Shown: positions 1 through 8,125 of the stretch, piece after piece
Layout of the letters: the number at the start of each line of letters is the position of its first letter
Position numbering within the stretch: position 1 is the stretch's first letter
Assembly: GCA_001789645.1 (NCBI GenBank)
Contig: MGAG01000009.1
Location: 699 to 35,481 of the forward strand
Reading direction: 5' to 3'
DNA: 34,783 nucleotides
From: Candidatus Roizmanbacteria bacterium RIFCSPLOWO2_01_FULL_37_12
GTDB taxonomy: Bacteria; Patescibacteriota; Microgenomatia; UBA1406; GWC2-37-13
Made by a program: the position numbers and the translations under genes
Notes under the pieces: generated by a model
Database searches by the model: none
What the model saw: the letters and a program-made list of their open reading frames with translations, nothing else
Told to the model about the DNA's origin: nothing

Positions 1-1122
1 TTTTTTCATAACCGGGAGCAATTCTTTTTTCTCAAATAAATCCTGGGAGAATATATCCTCAGTAAGAATTTTCCGGTCGACAAAAGGATAAAGTATGCTG
101 TAGACAAAAAGACATTTAGCACACCTGTGACACCACGAATTTTGTTTTTGATTTTTATTACAGCTCTTAAACTGGGGAAAATAAACTGGAAAATTTGAAA
201 ATATTTTAGCGATCTGGAGTTCATACAGAGGCCGCAATAAACTGATAAAGACGAAGTCGGACACCAAATACTTTTTTGCATAGTCCCTAAATTTTTCTTC
301 AAAAGCAAAACTTTTAGAGTACTGGTGATTAATCTCTTCGCTCTTATATACTGTATTTCCCTCATTAGAACTTCTCGAATTTGCGACCAAAGTCGTCTTG
401 ATATCAAATAACACGGACACAACCGTGCTTAAAAACGCCAGATAGGCGGAAAACGGCGTGTGTCCGTTGAGATAGCCGATTTTGTTGAGATTCAGAAGCT
501 TGGTGTCAATTATTCGTTCCGCGCTAACCGTTTTTTCAAATTTATTGAGTCTGATAATCTGTCGTGAGGCCTCGATGGGATTTAGAATAAAAGGAACGGT
601 CTTTTTTTTACTTTTGGCGAGAATCCCAAGAGCTACTGACGAATCTTTCCCTCCGCCAATCGGCAGAAGATACCTTTGTGAGTTGAGTTTTTTCTCGAAA
701 ACGGCCAAATTGTTTGAACCGGCGCTTTTAATCCTGACAAAATCACGACCCATAAAGTCCAGATTATTGACATAAAAAAATTCCCCCAAACCTTTGAGTA
801 GCAGATCTTTCCACCAATCTTGCTGATATCTATCCAAAGTCCCGGCCTTAACGACGATTTCGGGTGAACAGGTTGTTTTCCAGTAACTCGGAATTTCCAT
901 CAACCCCAGATGAAAAGCAAAATTATTCAAGACCTCCGGGCCGATTTTGTCTAACCGCCGCTTCGCAACACCATTTATCTTTACTTCGGGATGAAAGATT
1001 AGATTTGGTTCTATCTCAAAAAAAAAGCGGAAATAAAGTGAATCTTTAATTAGCTCAAATCTGTAGGCATGGTATATAAAACTGGGATGTCTCATTCTTA
1101 GCTTGCTGGCTGACAAATTCAT
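1..1122 (-). CDS. murL: UDP-MurNAc-L-Ala-L-Glu epimerase MurL (partial, C-terminus beyond left edge)
   Basis: I translated this reading frame by hand from an ATG at 1122; it stays open for 374 codons to the window edge with no stop. MurL, known from Xanthomonas, inverts the terminal L-Glu of UDP-MurNAc-L-Ala-L-Glu to D-Glu using ATP, replacing the glutamate racemase MurI. Visible motifs are a PP-loop-like GGGKDSS (156-162), NGHTPFSAY (219-227), NEGN (253-256), NHQYSKSFAFE (265-275), LLRPLYEL (295-302) and a cysteine cluster C331-x2-C334-x2-C337 following C321. These match the MurL family as I remember it. The gene is divergent from ftsW and lies beside the peptidoglycan genes, which fits. A MurD that accepts L-Glu would be expected nearby but is not in the window. 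The missing part is probably under 100 residues. Confidence 0.82.
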   Translation of the reverse strand, partial: MNLSASKLRMRHPSFIYHAYRFELIKDSLYFRFFFEIEPNLIFHPEVKINGVAKRRLDKIGPEVLNNFAFHLGLMEIPSYWKTTCSPEIVVKAGTLDRYQQDWWKDLLLKGLGEFFYVNNLDFMGRDFVRIKSAGSNNLAVFEKKLNSQRYLLPIGGGKDSSVALGILAKSKKKTVPFILNPIEASRQIIRLNKFEKTVSAERIIDTKLLNLNKIGYLNGHTPFSAYLAFLSTVVSVLFDIKTTLVANSRSSNEGNTVYKSEEINHQYSKSFAFEEKFRDYAKKYLVSDFVFISLLRPLYELQIAKIFSNFPVYFPQFKSCNKNQKQNSWCHRCAKCLFVYSILYPFVDRKILTEDIFSQDLFEKKELLPVMKK

Positions 1123-1170
1123 ATATAATGTACTATTGATAAGATAAATCATTAACAAAATATGGCGAAG

Positions 1171-1240
1171 ATATGCGTTTTGAGCAAATCACCGAGGGTG
1201 ACCCTCATCAGAGGGTGTCGGTGTGCGAAAAACGTCATAT
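1171..1240. repeat. Nested foldback in the murL/ftsW divergent gap
   Basis: In the 193-base gap between murL and ftsW, three nested stems can be paired: 1171-1181 with 1229-1240 (one bulged base), 1190-1195 with 1218-1223 (CACCGA/TCGGTG) and 1201-1206 with 1211-1216 (ACCCTC/GAGGGT, loop ATCA). It is more GC-rich than its surroundings. It could be a leader RNA structure, a mobile palindrome or a protein-binding site; the sequence alone does not say which. Confidence 0.6.
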
Positions 1241-1286
1241 CGAGCCAAAGTTTTGAATAAAAATTCAAGGTAAGCTAATTATACAG

Positions 1287-1308
1287 CAAGGCACAATTCT
1301 GCGCCTTG
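1287..1308 (+). promoter_or_regulatory. Hairpin directly upstream of ftsW
   Basis: CAAGGC at 1287-1292 pairs with GCCTTG at 1303-1308, ending 7 bases before the ftsW ATG at 1316. A weak promoter-like pair lies just upstream (TTGAAT at 1253-1258 and an AT-rich TATACA at 1280-1285), but its spacing is poor. If transcribed, the hairpin would sit in the ftsW 5' leader and could affect start-site access. Function is inferred only. Confidence 0.4.
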
Positions 1309-1315
1309 TTTCAAA

Positions 1316-2410
1316 ATGAAACAGTTCAAACCTTATAGAAAAAAATTTTTGGGATGGTTATTCTCCGTCCCCATAGTCTTATCTCTGGTGGGACTTTTCT
1401 TTGTTTTTGAAGCTTCCTCGGTTCGAAGTTTTCAGGAGTACGGAGACAGTTTTTATTTTTTTAAACTGCAAGCTGTCTGGATCGGACTTGGCATTGGCGC
1501 TATGATTTTTTTTTCGCTTTTCGACTATCACAATCTTTATTACCTGTCTTTTTTCTTCATACTGGGAGCGATAATCTTGTTGTCGATTGTTCTTATACCT
1601 GGGATTGGTTATGAGGCAGGAGGTGCCAGGCGATGGATTGATTTTGGACTCTTCAATTTGCAGCCCACCGAACTGGCAAAACTAAGCGTGATCATCTATC
1701 TGTCATCCTGGTTCATGAATAAAGAAAGAAAACGTTTTTTTTCGTTTTTAACCCTGTTGTCCCTGCTGATGCTTCTTATCATTCTTCAGCCGGATATGGG
1801 AACAGCCATTATAGTTTTTTTCCTGGGAATTACCATCTATTTTTTAGCCGGTATAGAACTCTGGTACTTAATCTTCTTGGTTCCGCTATCAGCGGGTGTC
1901 TTTCTGCTCTTAGTTAAGATTTCTCCCTATCGCTTAAAAAGAATACTGGCATTCTTCGATCCAAAACTCGATCCATTGGGAATCACCTATCATATAAATC
2001 AAATATTAATTTCTTTAGGAAGCGGTGGACTGTTGGGACTCGGTCTTGGCGCCTCCCGCCAAAAGTATCTCTATCTACCCGAAGCGCACACCGACTCTAT
2101 CTTTGCCATCATCGGCGAAGAATTTGGCTTTATAGGAGGAGTACTCCTCATTACTGTCTATATTTATCTTATGTTTCGGATTTATCAGATTGCGCAAAAT
2201 GCTCCGGACCGCTTCAGTAAACTTTTGGCCGGAGGCATCTTCGCTTTTTTTAATCTTCAGATAATAGTTAATTTGGCAGGAATGGTTAATCTGCTGCCTC
2301 TAACAGGTGTTCCTCTGCCATTTATCTCATACGGAGGTTCTAATTTATTAGTGTCATTTATACTTATCGGCATACTGATCAACATTTCCAAAAAAGTTAG
2401 GTTCCTATAG
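1316..2410 (+). CDS. ftsW: Cell division peptidoglycan glycosyltransferase FtsW (SEDS family)
   Basis: This 364-residue polytopic membrane protein polymerises lipid II at the septum with FtsI. SEDS signatures are clear: GGARRWIDFG and LQPTELAKLS in the first half, then GLGLGASRQKYLYLPEAHTD followed by IFAIIGEEFGF, which carries the conserved catalytic Asp, and a C-terminal PLPFISYGGSNL. Roughly ten hydrophobic segments are visible. RodA is a paralogue with the same motifs, but location ahead of murG-ftsQ-ftsA-ftsZ argues for FtsW. The first in-frame ATG gives a short basic N-terminus before the first membrane segment. There is no Shine-Dalgarno core; a hairpin lies just before the start. It is followed by a foldback spacer and then murG. 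Confidence 0.93.
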   Translation: MKQFKPYRKKFLGWLFSVPIVLSLVGLFFVFEASSVRSFQEYGDSFYFFKLQAVWIGLGIGAMIFFSLFDYHNLYYLSFFFILGAIILLSIVLIPGIGYEAGGARRWIDFGLFNLQPTELAKLSVIIYLSSWFMNKERKRFFSFLTLLSLLMLLIILQPDMGTAIIVFFLGITIYFLAGIELWYLIFLVPLSAGVFLLLVKISPYRLKRILAFFDPKLDPLGITYHINQILISLGSGGLLGLGLGASRQKYLYLPEAHTDSIFAIIGEEFGFIGGVLLITVYIYLMFRIYQIAQNAPDRFSKLLAGGIFAFFNLQIIVNLAGMVNLLPLTGVPLPFISYGGSNLLVSFILIGILINISKKVRFL

Positions 2411-2422
2411 TTATGTTTTTTA

Positions 2423-2546
2423 AAATTCTAAACACTAAACTCTAAATACTAAATAATTTTCAAATACAAATTTTCAAAAATTAAAACACTTAGAACATTT
2501 GAAATTAGATAATTAGAATTTGTTTAGAGTTTCGGATTTAGAATTT
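2423..2546. repeat. AT-rich foldback spacer between ftsW and murG
   Basis: The 151-base gap is dominated by an inverted repeat. AAATTCTAAA at 2423-2432 pairs perfectly with 2537-2546, and AAACTCTAAA at 2437-2446 pairs with 2523-2532; further imperfect pairing continues inward. It begins 12 bases after the ftsW stop and ends 15 bases before the murG ATG. The arms are built from short related words (CTAAA, TAAAT). Confidence 0.75.
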
Positions 2547-2561
2547 GGGATTTATTAAATT

Positions 2562-3665
2562 ATGAAAATATTGATAACAGGCGGTCATTTGGGTCCGGCT
2601 CTCGCCGTTATTGACGAAATCGGTAATCAGGCCGACTTGGTTTTTGTCGGCCGCAAATTTGACCTGGATCGGGAAAAAACCTATTCCCTGGAATATCAGG
2701 AAATCGCCAAAAAAAATATACGTTTTTACAATCTTCAAACCGGAAGAATCACTCGACTGCTAAGTCTAAAACTAATCCTTAATTTAATAAAAATTCCATT
2801 AGGACTTTATCAGTCTTTGGTCATTTTGCTTAACGAAAAACCCAGTCTGATACTGTCTTTTGGCGGTTATATCGGATTTCCAATTTGTCTGACGGGATTT
2901 ATTTTGAAAATTCCGATATTTTCGCACGAACAGACGCTCAAACCAGGTCTGACTAATCGTTTAACGGGTATTTTGGCAAAAAAAATATTTTTGGCTTTCC
3001 CTGAAACAAAAAAGTTTTTTCCCGCCTCTAAGGTTATAGTCTGCGGTAATCCGGTGAGAAAAACCGTACTCGGGATACGCAAAATTCCCTTCAAAATTGA
3101 AAAAACAAAACCGCTAATCTACGTCACCGGGGGATCTATCGGCTCCCACAGCGTTAACGTCCATATCGAAAACATCCTTCAACAACTTCTGGAAAAGTAC
3201 ATCGTGATTCATCAAACCGGTAAAATTTCAAAATACGCCGACTACCGAAGACTTATAGAAAAAAGAAAAAAATTACCCGAAAATCTAAAAAAAAATTATT
3301 ATCTGCGAGAACATTTTTTGGCTGACGAGATTGGATCTATATATTCATTATCAGATCTTGTCGTTGGGCGCTCGGGTGCCAACACAGTCTTTGAACTGAT
3401 CGCCTGGAAAAAGCCTGCTGTTTTAATTCCACTACCCTGGTCTGCCAACCGGGAACAGTTGGAACATGCCAAATTAATGCAAAAGTCTGGGGTCTCAGAT
3501 ATTTTCCTCCAGTCGAAGAGTTCCAACCATTTACTTCTATTAATTGAAAAAACCATGGCCAATATTACCAACTATAAAAATAATTTTAAAAATGTACAAT
3601 TGCTTTATAAAGAAAATGCCGCCAAAATCATCGTTAAAACAATCCTTTCGCAAAGCGTATCCTAA
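2562..3665 (+). CDS. murG: UDP-GlcNAc:undecaprenyl-PP-MurNAc-pentapeptide GlcNAc transferase MurG
   Basis: MurG is a peripheral inner-face GT-B glycosyltransferase that adds GlcNAc to lipid I to make lipid II. At 367 residues it has family length. The N-terminal glycine loop is shortened (ILITGGHLGPALAV, residues 3-16, rather than GGGTGGH). FGGYIGFP and SHEQTLKPGLTNR correspond to the acceptor and linker motifs, YVTGGSIG marks the start of the donor domain, and GRSGANTVFE with a following PLPWSANREQLEHA is the UDP-GlcNAc binding region. It sits between ftsW and ftsQ as in classical dcw clusters, and its 3' end overlaps the start of ftsQ. No ribosome binding site is seen; the start follows the foldback spacer. 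Confidence 0.93.
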   Translation: MKILITGGHLGPALAVIDEIGNQADLVFVGRKFDLDREKTYSLEYQEIAKKNIRFYNLQTGRITRLLSLKLILNLIKIPLGLYQSLVILLNEKPSLILSFGGYIGFPICLTGFILKIPIFSHEQTLKPGLTNRLTGILAKKIFLAFPETKKFFPASKVIVCGNPVRKTVLGIRKIPFKIEKTKPLIYVTGGSIGSHSVNVHIENILQQLLEKYIVIHQTGKISKYADYRRLIEKRKKLPENLKKNYYLREHFLADEIGSIYSLSDLVVGRSGANTVFELIAWKKPAVLIPLPWSANREQLEHAKLMQKSGVSDIFLQSKSSNHLLLLIEKTMANITNYKNNFKNVQLLYKENAAKIIVKTILSQSVS

Positions 3666-4374
3666 ATTCAAAGTTTACGCTTTAATAACTGCGGTAGCCT
3701 GTCTAATATTTTTTATATTTATTTTTTTAAATTCATACTTTGAGGTCAAAACAATCCGAATCCACGGCGATGTTAGGAGGGAAAAGATTTCCGGATTGAA
3801 AAATTTAAAAGGCACCAATCTGTACTTTTTATCTAACGATTCTCTAGCGAAAACTATTAATAAAAGCAATCCTACGATCATGGTTGAGGAAATAACCAAA
3901 GAATATCCGAATATTCTTAACATAAGAGTAAAACAGCTCGAACCCATTGCCCAGCTTAGATTGAACACCGGTTTTGCCCATCTGTCGGAGACGGGAAAAA
4001 TTCTCAAAAAAATAAAACAGAGGGTTAATCAATTTCCTTTAATTAACTTTTATCAACAGTTTGATTACTATCAATTAAGCATTGGTAATACTTTAGACTA
4101 TGAAGAACTATTAACTGCGCTTTTGCTTTTGAAAAAATGCCAGGATCTGGAGGTGGAAATTGAAAGTATTGATATTAGCGGACTAAGTATGATAGTATTT
4201 AATTTGAAAGCTCCGCCTGATGGCGAGGCAGTCCGAAAAATACTTTTATCGGCTGAAAAAAACAAAGAAAAACAAGCCAACGAGCTAGAGACGCTATTAA
4301 TTCAGTTTAAAGTCAAGGCGCAGGATTTTAAGGTTCTCGATTTACGATTTGATAAACCCATTGTTAAATTCTAA
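3616..4374 (+). CDS. ftsQ: Cell division protein FtsQ/DivIB (POTRA domain)
   Basis: This is a bitopic division protein: a short basic cytoplasmic tail, one membrane segment at about residues 20-42, then an extracytoplasmic POTRA domain starting at FEVKTIRIHG and a beta-domain to the C-terminus. It links the Z-ring machinery to septal synthases and binds FtsL. Family identity rests on topology, the POTRA pattern (EEITKEYPNILNIRV) and position between murG and ftsA; sequence conservation in this family is low. I chose the ATG at 3616, which overlaps murG by 50 bases and leaves an 18-19 residue cytoplasmic tail. Upstream in-frame starts at 3592 and 3544 would overlap murG more. Confidence 0.82.
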   Translation: MPPKSSLKQSFRKAYPKFKVYALITAVACLIFFIFIFLNSYFEVKTIRIHGDVRREKISGLKNLKGTNLYFLSNDSLAKTINKSNPTIMVEEITKEYPNILNIRVKQLEPIAQLRLNTGFAHLSETGKILKKIKQRVNQFPLINFYQQFDYYQLSIGNTLDYEELLTALLLLKKCQDLEVEIESIDISGLSMIVFNLKAPPDGEAVRKILLSAEKNKEKQANELETLLIQFKVKAQDFKVLDLRFDKPIVKF

Positions 4375-4526
4375 ATACTACAAATAAACAAATCCGACAA
4401 ATACTACAAATGAATAAAAAAAAATTATAAATGAAGAAATAAACCAATTAACTCATTTAATAATTCGCTTATTTTATTATTTATTTGCTTTTTTGAACAA
4501 TTTGTAGTATTTGCTTATTTAATTAG
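4373..4526. repeat. AT-rich foldback spacer between ftsQ and ftsA
   Basis: AAATACTACAAAT occurs twice directly (4373-4385, overlapping the ftsQ stop, and 4399-4411) and once inverted as ATTTGTAGTATTT (4500-4512), a perfect 13-base complement. A second partial inverted copy (ATTAGTAG) follows to about 4526, eight bases before the ftsA ATG. The loop is nearly pure A/T. Confidence 0.78.
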
Positions 4527-4534
4527 TAGAGAAT

Positions 4535-5800
4535 ATGACTGACAAACTTCTGGCAGGAATCGATATCGGAAGTTCCAAAATCGCCACCATCGTCGGCGTC
4601 AAATCAGCCGAATCGGACGATATCAGCGTTATTGGATTTCATAGCGCTCCTTCCAAAGGGGTCAAAAAGGGACTTATTGTCGATATCGACGAAATCACAA
4701 TGGCTGTTGAGGAATCGGTCGAGAAAACCGAGAGAATGGCTGGGCAAAAAATCAACCAAGTCTTAATCTCCGTCGGAGGACCGCATATCTCGTCCTTAAA
4801 TTCACACGGTGTAGTCGCCATCTCCAATCCCCAATCGGAGATAGTCGAAGCCGACGTTAATCGAGTAGTAGAAGCGGCCAGAGCCATCTCTATTTCAAAT
4901 ACGAGGCAGGTTATTGAGGTTATTCCCCGCGAATATGTGGTAGACGGTCAAGCCGGAATAAAAAATCCGATCGGAATGACCGGAATAAGATTGGAAGTTG
5001 ACACTCACATTATTACCGCCTCTCATACCAATTTAAAAAATCTGGATCGTTGTTTGTCCGAATTGGGGCTTACCAATTCCGGCTTTATCTTTGCCGCCTT
5101 AGCTTCTGCCGAAGCCGTACTTACCGATACGGAAAAAGAGCTGGGTGTAGTTCTGGTTGATATCGGCGGAGGAAAAACCGATATTTGTTTATACGTTGAC
5201 GGCGCTCTTTCCTATTCATCGTCAATTACGGTCGGTGCCAAACACATAACCAACGATATTGCCGTCGGTTTAAGAGTTTCTTTGCAATCAGCCGAAAAAA
5301 TTAAACTTTATCTCAATCAATACTTACAAAATAAAAAAGACTCTTCCAAAAGAGATACGGAACTCAATCTAACTCATCTTCAACTGCCGGAAAATGTTTC
5401 AACAGTTACTCTCAAAAGTCTTACTGACGGTATTATCGCTCCCAGACTGGAAGAAATTTATAAGCTCATTGAAGATGAAATCGAAAAAAGCGGATTTGCC
5501 AATGCGGTTCCCTCCGGTCTGGTAATTACAGGCGGCGGAGCATTGACAGTAGGACTGATCGAAACGGGCAGAAGGGCCATGGGAATGCCAATTCGTATTG
5601 GTTCACCATCCGGAGTAACCGGTCTGATCGACGAACTGTTAACCCCGCAATACGCAACAACAGTTGGTTTGCTTTTATACGGTCAAAAAAATATAATAAC
5701 CGAAGCGGGTTGGAAGAATTTCAATCGGATTTTACGTGATATTAATTTAGGTAATTCTGTTTCAAAAATTAAAGAGTTCTTTAAACAGTTCATCCCTTAA
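4535..5800 (+). CDS. ftsA: Cell division protein FtsA (actin-like Z-ring anchor)
   Basis: FtsA is an actin-fold ATPase that tethers FtsZ to the membrane and recruits later division proteins. The 421-residue product has the phosphate-1 loop GIDIGSSK (residues 8-15), the SHS2/1C region specific to FtsA in the first third, a second phosphate loop VDIGGGKTDI near residue 206, and the adenosine motif ITGGGA near residue 330. The C-terminal stretch NRILRDINLGNSVSKIKEFF looks like the amphipathic membrane-targeting helix. It lies just before ftsZ, separated by a foldback spacer. Only a weak AGAG precedes the start. Identity is secure. Confidence 0.95.
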   Translation: MTDKLLAGIDIGSSKIATIVGVKSAESDDISVIGFHSAPSKGVKKGLIVDIDEITMAVEESVEKTERMAGQKINQVLISVGGPHISSLNSHGVVAISNPQSEIVEADVNRVVEAARAISISNTRQVIEVIPREYVVDGQAGIKNPIGMTGIRLEVDTHIITASHTNLKNLDRCLSELGLTNSGFIFAALASAEAVLTDTEKELGVVLVDIGGGKTDICLYVDGALSYSSSITVGAKHITNDIAVGLRVSLQSAEKIKLYLNQYLQNKKDSSKRDTELNLTHLQLPENVSTVTLKSLTDGIIAPRLEEIYKLIEDEIEKSGFANAVPSGLVITGGGALTVGLIETGRRAMGMPIRIGSPSGVTGLIDELLTPQYATTVGLLLYGQKNIITEAGWKNFNRILRDINLGNSVSKIKEFFKQFIP

Positions 5801-5801
5801 T

Positions 5802-5914
5802 ATGATACGAATCTACGAATTCTATACGAATGTTGCGAATATCCTAATTCTAACTATATAATCAGGATTAGCATATTTGTAGATTCGCATAAAGATTCGT
5901 ATCATTCGTATCAC
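5802..5914. repeat. Foldback spacer between ftsA and ftsZ (GATACGAATCTA family)
   Basis: ATGATACGAATCT at 5802-5814 is perfectly complementary to 5893-5905. Inner arms CGAATATCCTAATTCT and AGGATTAGCATATT also pair imperfectly. It starts one base after the ftsA stop and ends six bases before the ftsZ ATG. It shares arm words (GATAC-AATCTAC-AAT, GTTGCGAAT, CTAATTCT) with the rpsO/pnp element at 29983-30081. Confidence 0.82.
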
Positions 5915-5920
5915 ACTTTT

Positions 5921-7060
5921 ATGTTAATCAAACCCAAGGCCGGACAACCGGCCAGAATTAAAGTCGTTGGAATAGGTGGAGGCGGCGGCAATGCTCTCTC
6001 CTCCATGATTGCCGAAGGAGGAATAACCGGTGTGGAGTTTATCGCCGTCAATACAGACGCTCAAGCTCTTCTGAATAATAAAGCGCCGATTAAAATTCAG
6101 ATCGGTGAAAATTTTACCAAGGGTTTAGGTTCTGGCGGAGATCCGGAAGTTGGACGCGAAGCTGCGGAAGAATCACACGATAGACTGAAAGAAGATCTGG
6201 CTGGCGCCGATATGATTTTTCTGACAGCCGGACAGGGGGGAGGTACCGGAACCGGAGCGTCGCCGATTATTGCCGAAATAGCTAAAGAAACGGGTGCCCT
6301 GACTGTGGCGGTTGTCACAAAGCCTTTTGATTTTGAAGGATCCAAAAGAAAATTTACGGCTGATGAAGGAATAAATAAATTACGGGATAAAGTTGACACC
6401 TTAATTGTTGTTCCAAACCAAAGAATACTTCAGGTTATTGATAAAAAGACTCCCATTCTCGAAGCTTTTAAAAGAATCGACTCGGTACTTCATCAGGGAG
6501 TAAAAGGAATTGCCGAACTTGTTACGACTCCCGGGCTGATTAATGTCGACTTTGCCGATGTTCGTACCGTCATGAGTAATGCCGGAACAGCTCTTATGGG
6601 AATGGGTGTGGGAAGCGGTGAAAAAAGGGCGCTGGCCGCAATAAAGCAAGCGATCTCATCTCCATTGCTTGACATCTCGATCGAGGGTGCTCGCGGAGTT
6701 TTGTTTAATATCGTAGGAGGCCAGGATCTATCGATGACCGAGATCGACGAAGCCGCCTCAATCATCGCCAAGACAGTCGATCCTGATGCCGATATTATCT
6801 TTGGAGCAGTCATCGACGAAAAGATGCTCGACCAGATTAAAATTACAATTATTGCCACTAAATTTGACGAAAGACGATTAAAACTTTTCCGATTTAAGCG
6901 TGAAGAACCAGTCGAAGATATCGAGAAAAAAGATTCTAATGCTCCCTCAAATCCCCCAGCTTCCCCAAAACCCTCACTCGATGAAGATCTCGTCACTGAC
7001 GAAGACCTCCTCGAAACCGAGTCCGAATTCGACATCCCCGCCTTCCTCCGCAAAAAGTAA
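5921..7060 (+). CDS. ftsZ: Cell division GTPase FtsZ
   Basis: FtsZ is the tubulin homologue that polymerises into the cytokinetic ring. The 379-residue protein carries the N-terminal GIGGGGGNAL nucleotide loop (17-26), VNTDAQAL (43-50), the tubulin signature GGGTGTG (106-112) and the T7-loop region typical of FtsZ (VDFADVRTVM). After the globular domain (to about residue 320) comes an acidic, proline-rich linker and a clear conserved C-terminal peptide, DIPAFLRKK (371-379), the site that binds FtsA. The ATG at 5921 places a short tail before the first beta strand. The gene is the last of the left division block and converges on mltG. Confidence 0.97.
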   Translation: MLIKPKAGQPARIKVVGIGGGGGNALSSMIAEGGITGVEFIAVNTDAQALLNNKAPIKIQIGENFTKGLGSGGDPEVGREAAEESHDRLKEDLAGADMIFLTAGQGGGTGTGASPIIAEIAKETGALTVAVVTKPFDFEGSKRKFTADEGINKLRDKVDTLIVVPNQRILQVIDKKTPILEAFKRIDSVLHQGVKGIAELVTTPGLINVDFADVRTVMSNAGTALMGMGVGSGEKRALAAIKQAISSPLLDISIEGARGVLFNIVGGQDLSMTEIDEAASIIAKTVDPDADIIFGAVIDEKMLDQIKITIIATKFDERRLKLFRFKREEPVEDIEKKDSNAPSNPPASPKPSLDEDLVTDEDLLETESEFDIPAFLRKK

Positions 7061-7111
7061 AACTGGAACGGAGAAGTTTACCCTGAGCGAATATACAACC
7101 CTGGCTAGAAA
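7061..7111. other. Short gap between convergent ftsZ and mltG
   Basis: Fifty-one bases separate the two stop codons. It contains a fragment CCTGAGCGAA resembling one arm of the GC-rich dispersed foldback seen at 18553 and 24566, but no matching second arm and no clear terminator hairpin with a T-run. Confidence 0.4.
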
Positions 7112-8074
7112 TTATTTTAAATACTTCCTGATATTTTCATTATGCTCCTCTATGGTTTGAGCAAAATGCAGGTGGCCTGAGGAATCTGAGACATAATAAA
7201 GATACGGACCGTCCGAACTGGCCTCAACTACCGCAGTTATAGTTGCTAGTCCGGGGTTGGCTATCGGACCTGGCGGTAGTCCGGCATTTTTATAGGTATT
7301 ATAGGGAGAATTCACTTCCAAATCTGAAAAAGTCAGCTCTTTTTTCCACCAGCTTTTTTCTTCAGGCTGATATCCCAAAACATATTGAATAGTCGCATCT
7401 ATATCCAACTTCATATTATTTTTCAGGCGATGAAGAAGTACCCCTGCGACTTTCGGTCGGTCTTCGGCGAATCTGGCTTCTCTCTCAACCAATGATGCCA
7501 AAGTAACAACTTGATCAACCGTAAGATTTCTTCTTCTTGCGCTTTCTTTTAACTCGTTATTAAATCGTTTGTTAAAATTATCCTCTAAAATATTTTCCAC
7601 CGCCGCAGCTGTTGCTTCCTTTGGTACAAGATAGGTGTCCGGAAAAAGATAACCTTCATTGGCAAATTTAAGAAATTCGGTTTCGGGTATATTCAAACCT
7701 TGCGAAACAACCTGCGCAACCTCTTCTTTCCTCATTCCTTCGATAATCGTCAACCAGACATCTAAAGTCCCGTGAGTTAGCGCTGATGCAATCTCATGTG
7801 TATTCATAGACGCAGACAAGCGAAAATCACCCGCCTGAATTTTTCTTTCGATTCCGAATCGTTTAACAACCAGATAGAAAACTACTTTATTACGGATTAA
7901 TTTTTGATCGGCTAAGTTATTGGCAATACTGCTTAAATTTTCTCCTTTTTTGATAATAAAGATTTTGCTCTCCTCGCTCTTTTTATCTACAGGAAGGGTT
8001 CCCTCTCTATAGTAAAGGTAAAATCCAGTAGAAAAAATTAACATTAGACTTGCTAAGATTATCACTCTTTTCAT
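7112..8074 (-). CDS. mltG: Endolytic peptidoglycan transglycosylase MltG (YceG-like)
   Basis: MltG cuts nascent glycan strands and sets their length. The 320-residue protein has one N-terminal membrane segment (residues 4-21), a LysM-like subdomain (FIIKKGENLSSIANNLADQK) and the YceG catalytic domain with SLVEREARFAEDRPKVAGV, containing the catalytic Glu of the ELVERE-type motif, then LDIDATIQYVLG and SPYNTYKNAGLPPGPIANPG. It is the last gene of the reverse block murJ-AMP phosphorylase-mltG, 51 bases after the phosphorylase stop. Family identity is secure; pairing with class A and B synthases is inferred from what is known of MltG. Confidence 0.93.
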   Translation of the reverse strand: MKRVIILASLMLIFSTGFYLYYREGTLPVDKKSEESKIFIIKKGENLSSIANNLADQKLIRNKVVFYLVVKRFGIERKIQAGDFRLSASMNTHEIASALTHGTLDVWLTIIEGMRKEEVAQVVSQGLNIPETEFLKFANEGYLFPDTYLVPKEATAAAVENILEDNFNKRFNNELKESARRRNLTVDQVVTLASLVEREARFAEDRPKVAGVLLHRLKNNMKLDIDATIQYVLGYQPEEKSWWKKELTFSDLEVNSPYNTYKNAGLPPGPIANPGLATITAVVEASSDGPYLYYVSDSSGHLHFAQTIEEHNENIRKYLK

Positions 8075-8125
8075 AATTTTAGTCTCATTCCGGTTGTAAT
8101 TTATTTTTCTCGTTCTACCGCGATA

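Noticed and set aside
6-1049. Open frames at 6-422 (-), 482-775 (+) and 864-1049 (+)
   Set aside because: They lie in other frames of the continuous murL reading frame (1122 to 1, minus strand), which has clear family motifs.
1190-1223. tRNA or known riboswitch at the murL/ftsW gap
   Set aside because: No T-loop consensus, no CCA-compatible acceptor stem and no motif of a riboswitch I know.
3544-3615. Earlier ftsQ starts at 3544 and 3592
   Set aside because: They extend deep into murG and add a tail with no family support; the ATG at 3616 gives the usual short cytoplasmic tail.
6493-7053. Long antisense frame of 186 codons inside ftsZ
   Set aside because: Serine-rich, no motifs, fully antisense to a secure gene; an effect of codon composition.
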